From: Planctomycetaceae bacterium
GTDB lineage: Bacteria > Planctomycetota > Planctomycetia > Pirellulales > Pirellulaceae
Assembly (NCBI GenBank): GCA_003455945.1
Contig: DMPQ01000308.1
Span: forward strand, 13,975 to 23,343
Reading direction: 5' to 3'
DNA: 9,369 nucleotides
Position numbers and translations under genes: made by a program
Shown here: one piece after another, positions 7,700-9,369 of the stretch
Layout of the letters: each line of letters begins with the position of its first letter
Position numbering within the stretch: position 1 is the first letter of the stretch
Notes under the pieces: model-generated
The model's database searches: none
Told to the model about the DNA's origin: nothing
Seen by the model: only the letters and a program-made list of their open reading frames with translations

Positions 7700-9369
7700 T
7701 CACGCCTCCTTTCCCGAATCGCCCGCAGGACGATCGTCCGACGAGGCAGAGGATGCCGGAGCGTCCGGAGTCGCCGGGGGAACGGTCGACTCGGTAACCC
7801 GAGACTCGGTGACCGGACTCCCTGCGACGACGCTTCCGGAAGCGATCGCCTCGACGCCTTCCTGGGTGGCACTCGCTGCGCCGGACGTCGGCGGTACCGA
7901 GCCGGATCGACTCGATCGACCGAGCCAGTCGGCGCCGCGCGCGATCGTCCAGATCGCTCCTTGAGCCGTCCAGCCGGCGAGCACGACACCGATCGCTCCG
8001 AACAGCGGCCAGCGCAGGATCGCCTTGGCTCCCCACGGCTCCACGACGACCAGTCCGAGCGCGACGACCAGCAGGGTTCCGATCGACAGGAAGCGGAGTC
8101 CGAGCGGCTGCCAAGCGAGCACGATGCCGAGCAGGATCACGATGATCGCGACGCCGACATCCAATCGCCGACGATCGATCGTCGTCAGTCCGAGCCCCCC
8201 TTCGTCTCCGACCACCGGACGCAAGGTCGTGAATCGGTAGCGACGTCCGTCGAGCGGAAAGTCGGTCCCCTGCTGCGAGAGTTCGGCATCCTCCGGCGTT
8301 TCGAACTCCTGATCGAACCAGTAGCCGTCCGGACGACTCCACGCACCGGTCTGCCGAACGATCGCCAGCTCTTCGGGCAGATAGATCGAGAGGTCGATCT
8401 TCTGTGCGGCGGGATCTTCGGTGAACTCGGGAACGACCAGTCTTCCGCCGCGCGGCACGGTGTAACGCAGCTCGACGATCGCCGGCACGTCGGCGACATG
8501 CCCGGTGAACGGGATGTAGAACTGTCCGTCGTCCCGTTCGAGCGGGACCGGCCGACCGTCGATCCGCAGCGGCTGAGCGTCGAGCGAGTCGGCGGTATCG
8601 GCCGGGTCGACTCCCGGCAGACGAACCGCGATTCGCTGTCGCGCCGAACGGAGCTTGTAGATCGCCTGGACCGCGACCTCGTCACTCCGAGTCACGATCA
8701 TCCGGACGAGCCCCTTTTCGATGCTCGTCCGCTTCACCTCTTCGAGTTCGTAGCGAGTCGCCTCGAACGAGAGATTCCATCCCCCTTGAAACTCGAAGGC
8801 GCGGGCGACTCCTTCCGAGTCGAAACCTTCGATCAGGTCATTGCGAGGATCGATCGGTCGGAGTCCGACCGTCTCGCCGCGCACGCCGATCTCGATCGAC
8901 TCGGCCTTGCGCCCGACGATCTGTCCCCAGTACCGATTCGCTTCGGGGGCGGCAAACGCAGGGACCGGAATCTCGGTTCCGACGCCGACCGGCAGTTCGC
9001 CGAGCGGTCGCTCCCACGTCAGGACGATCCGCTGCGTGCCGAGCAGTTCCCCTTCGCCCGTCAGTTCCCAAGCGACCATCCCCTCGGCGACGTCATCGGG
9101 CTGCGGGTCGAAAGCGCGCTCGCGCAGCGTGCCGTCCTCGTTGATCAGACTGTCGGCCAAATCGGCCGGAACGTCCAAGCGGAGTCGTTCCACGCCGCTG
9201 TAGAGCACGTCGAACGAAAGATCGGCCGAGTACTTCGCGACTCCCGACGTCACCTCGACCGCACGGAACTCGCGGAGCGTCACGTACGGTCGCCGGCGCT
9301 GTACGGCATAGGCGAGATCGACCGGATCGCGACCGAAGGCCCATTGTCCGACGTCGACCGCATCGCTCG
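7700..9369 (-). CDS. Exported beta-rich protein with three C-terminal membrane helices (5' end missing)
   Basis: Not recognised as a named family. The frame is open from the right window edge (555 codons visible, no in-frame stop upstream) to a TGA at 7700-7702. The GTG at 9281-9283 is probably internal, because good coding continues upstream of it. Counting from that GTG, residues 1 to about 370 are beta-rich, with alternating hydrophobic residues and landmarks LDVPAD (36-41), RLPG (from 221) and YLPEEL (301-306). Membrane helices lie at about 376-394, 398-414 and 427-448. A Ser/Thr/Pro/Asp-rich tail of about 80 residues follows, with a small VTES repeat, and is probably cytoplasmic. No cysteine is seen in the visible part. 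The beta region is a diverged copy of the second half of the unit found twice in the next gene. The one-base gap to that gene implies an operon. The role is unknown; an envelope protein is an inference. Confidence 0.9.
   Translation of the reverse strand, partial: SDAVDVGQWAFGRDPVDLAYAVQRRRPYVTLREFRAVEVTSGVAKYSADLSFDVLYSGVERLRLDVPADLADSLINEDGTLRERAFDPQPDDVAEGMVAWELTGEGELLGTQRIVLTWERPLGELPVGVGTEIPVPAFAAPEANRYWGQIVGRKAESIEIGVRGETVGLRPIDPRNDLIEGFDSEGVARAFEFQGGWNLSFEATRYELEEVKRTSIEKGLVRMIVTRSDEVAVQAIYKLRSARQRIAVRLPGVDPADTADSLDAQPLRIDGRPVPLERDDGQFYIPFTGHVADVPAIVELRYTVPRGGRLVVPEFTEDPAAQKIDLSIYLPEELAIVRQTGAWSRPDGYWFDQEFETPEDAELSQQGTDFPLDGRRYRFTTLRPVVGDEGGLGLTTIDRRRLDVGVAIIVILLGIVLAWQPLGLRFLSIGTLLVVALGLVVVEPWGAKAILRWPLFGAIGVVLAGWTAQGAIWTIARGADWLGRSSRSGSVPPTSGAASATQEGVEAIASGSVVAGSPVTESRVTESTVPPATPDAPASSASSDDRPAGDSGKEA
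7705..7712 (-). promoter_or_regulatory. Strong ribosome binding site of the giant gene
   Basis: The minus strand reads AAAGGAGG, then six bases, then ATG at 7698. This fixes the start of the giant gene. The site lies inside the last sense codons of the upstream gene (Gly-Lys-Glu-Ala-stop), and its TGA is separated from the ATG by one base (7699). This is the usual layout for translational coupling, so the two proteins are probably made together. Confidence 0.85.
8159..9369 (-). repeat. Third, partial copy of the unit in the upstream gene
   Basis: The extracytoplasmic part of the upstream gene matches the second half of the unit. Its RLRLDVPADLAD corresponds to TVRIDLPADRAD in unit 2 and to the SLPES region of unit 1. 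Its AIYKLRSARQRIAVRLPG corresponds to AAYRLATKATLLELRLPKG in unit 1. The spacing between these two landmarks is 184 residues here, 178 in unit 1 and 188 in unit 2. The next landmark (YLPEEL) follows 80 residues later, against 87 and 84. The first half, if present, lies beyond the right edge. Confidence 0.65.

Noticed and set aside
1628..7849. Repeated GCGATCGC octamers (for example 1628-1635, 4229-4236, 7842-7849), resembling the cyanobacterial HIP1 element
   Set aside because: GATCG-containing words are common here because GCG, ATC, GAT and CGA/CGC codons are preferred and often adjacent. They occur in frame in ordinary codons, and nothing else points to a cyanobacterium.
9281..9283. GTG at 9281-9283 as the true start of the upstream gene
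   Set aside because: The frame continues upstream to the window edge with 28 further plausible codons, including an aromatic and hydrophobic pattern (DVGQWAFGRDPVDLAYAV). The GTG falls inside a strand of the unit, so the gene is treated as 5' partial.

Overview
The window is almost entirely coding on the minus strand and holds parts of only two genes. Transcription runs from high to low coordinates. The DNA is GC-rich with strong G/C preference at third codon positions. Very long secreted, beta-rich proteins of unknown function, arranged as paralogues, suggest a Planctomycetota-type genome (a family such as Pirellulaceae or a relative). That assignment comes from the style of the proteins, not from a marker gene, so it is moderate at best.

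Right side (7700-9369, minus): the 3' part of a gene whose start lies beyond the right edge. It encodes a beta-rich extracytoplasmic region, three membrane helices and a Ser/Thr/Pro/Asp-rich tail. One base after its TGA stop, and with a strong Shine-Dalgarno inside its last codons, the second gene begins.

Rest of the window (7698 down to 1, minus): one reading frame stays open for 2566 codons and leaves the left edge without a stop. It is a giant exported and membrane-anchored protein. I read it by hand through the reverse complement. Its frame agrees at both ends and at many landmarks between. The long plus-strand frames over the same DNA are its antisense shadows.

The main result is internal structure. 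The giant protein is two full-length, collinear copies of one ~850-900-residue unit (about residues 45-970 and 1272-2205). Five landmark motifs lie at matching offsets in both. A third, diverged copy of the second half of the unit makes up the visible part of the upstream gene. In the upstream gene the order is unit, three membrane helices, stop, then the next gene's signal peptide. Inside the giant gene the order is unit, linker, three membrane helices, no stop, then a sequence that looks like another signal peptide, then the second unit. The simplest reading is a tandem array of paralogous genes in which one gene boundary has been lost, producing a fusion that fits a four-helix, positive-inside membrane topology with both units outside the cytoplasm. 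No catalytic motif was recognised and no function is claimed. A structural or adhesive envelope role is only a guess.

No RNA genes, mobile elements, CRISPR arrays or terminators were seen. The only non-coding base between the two genes is position 7699.
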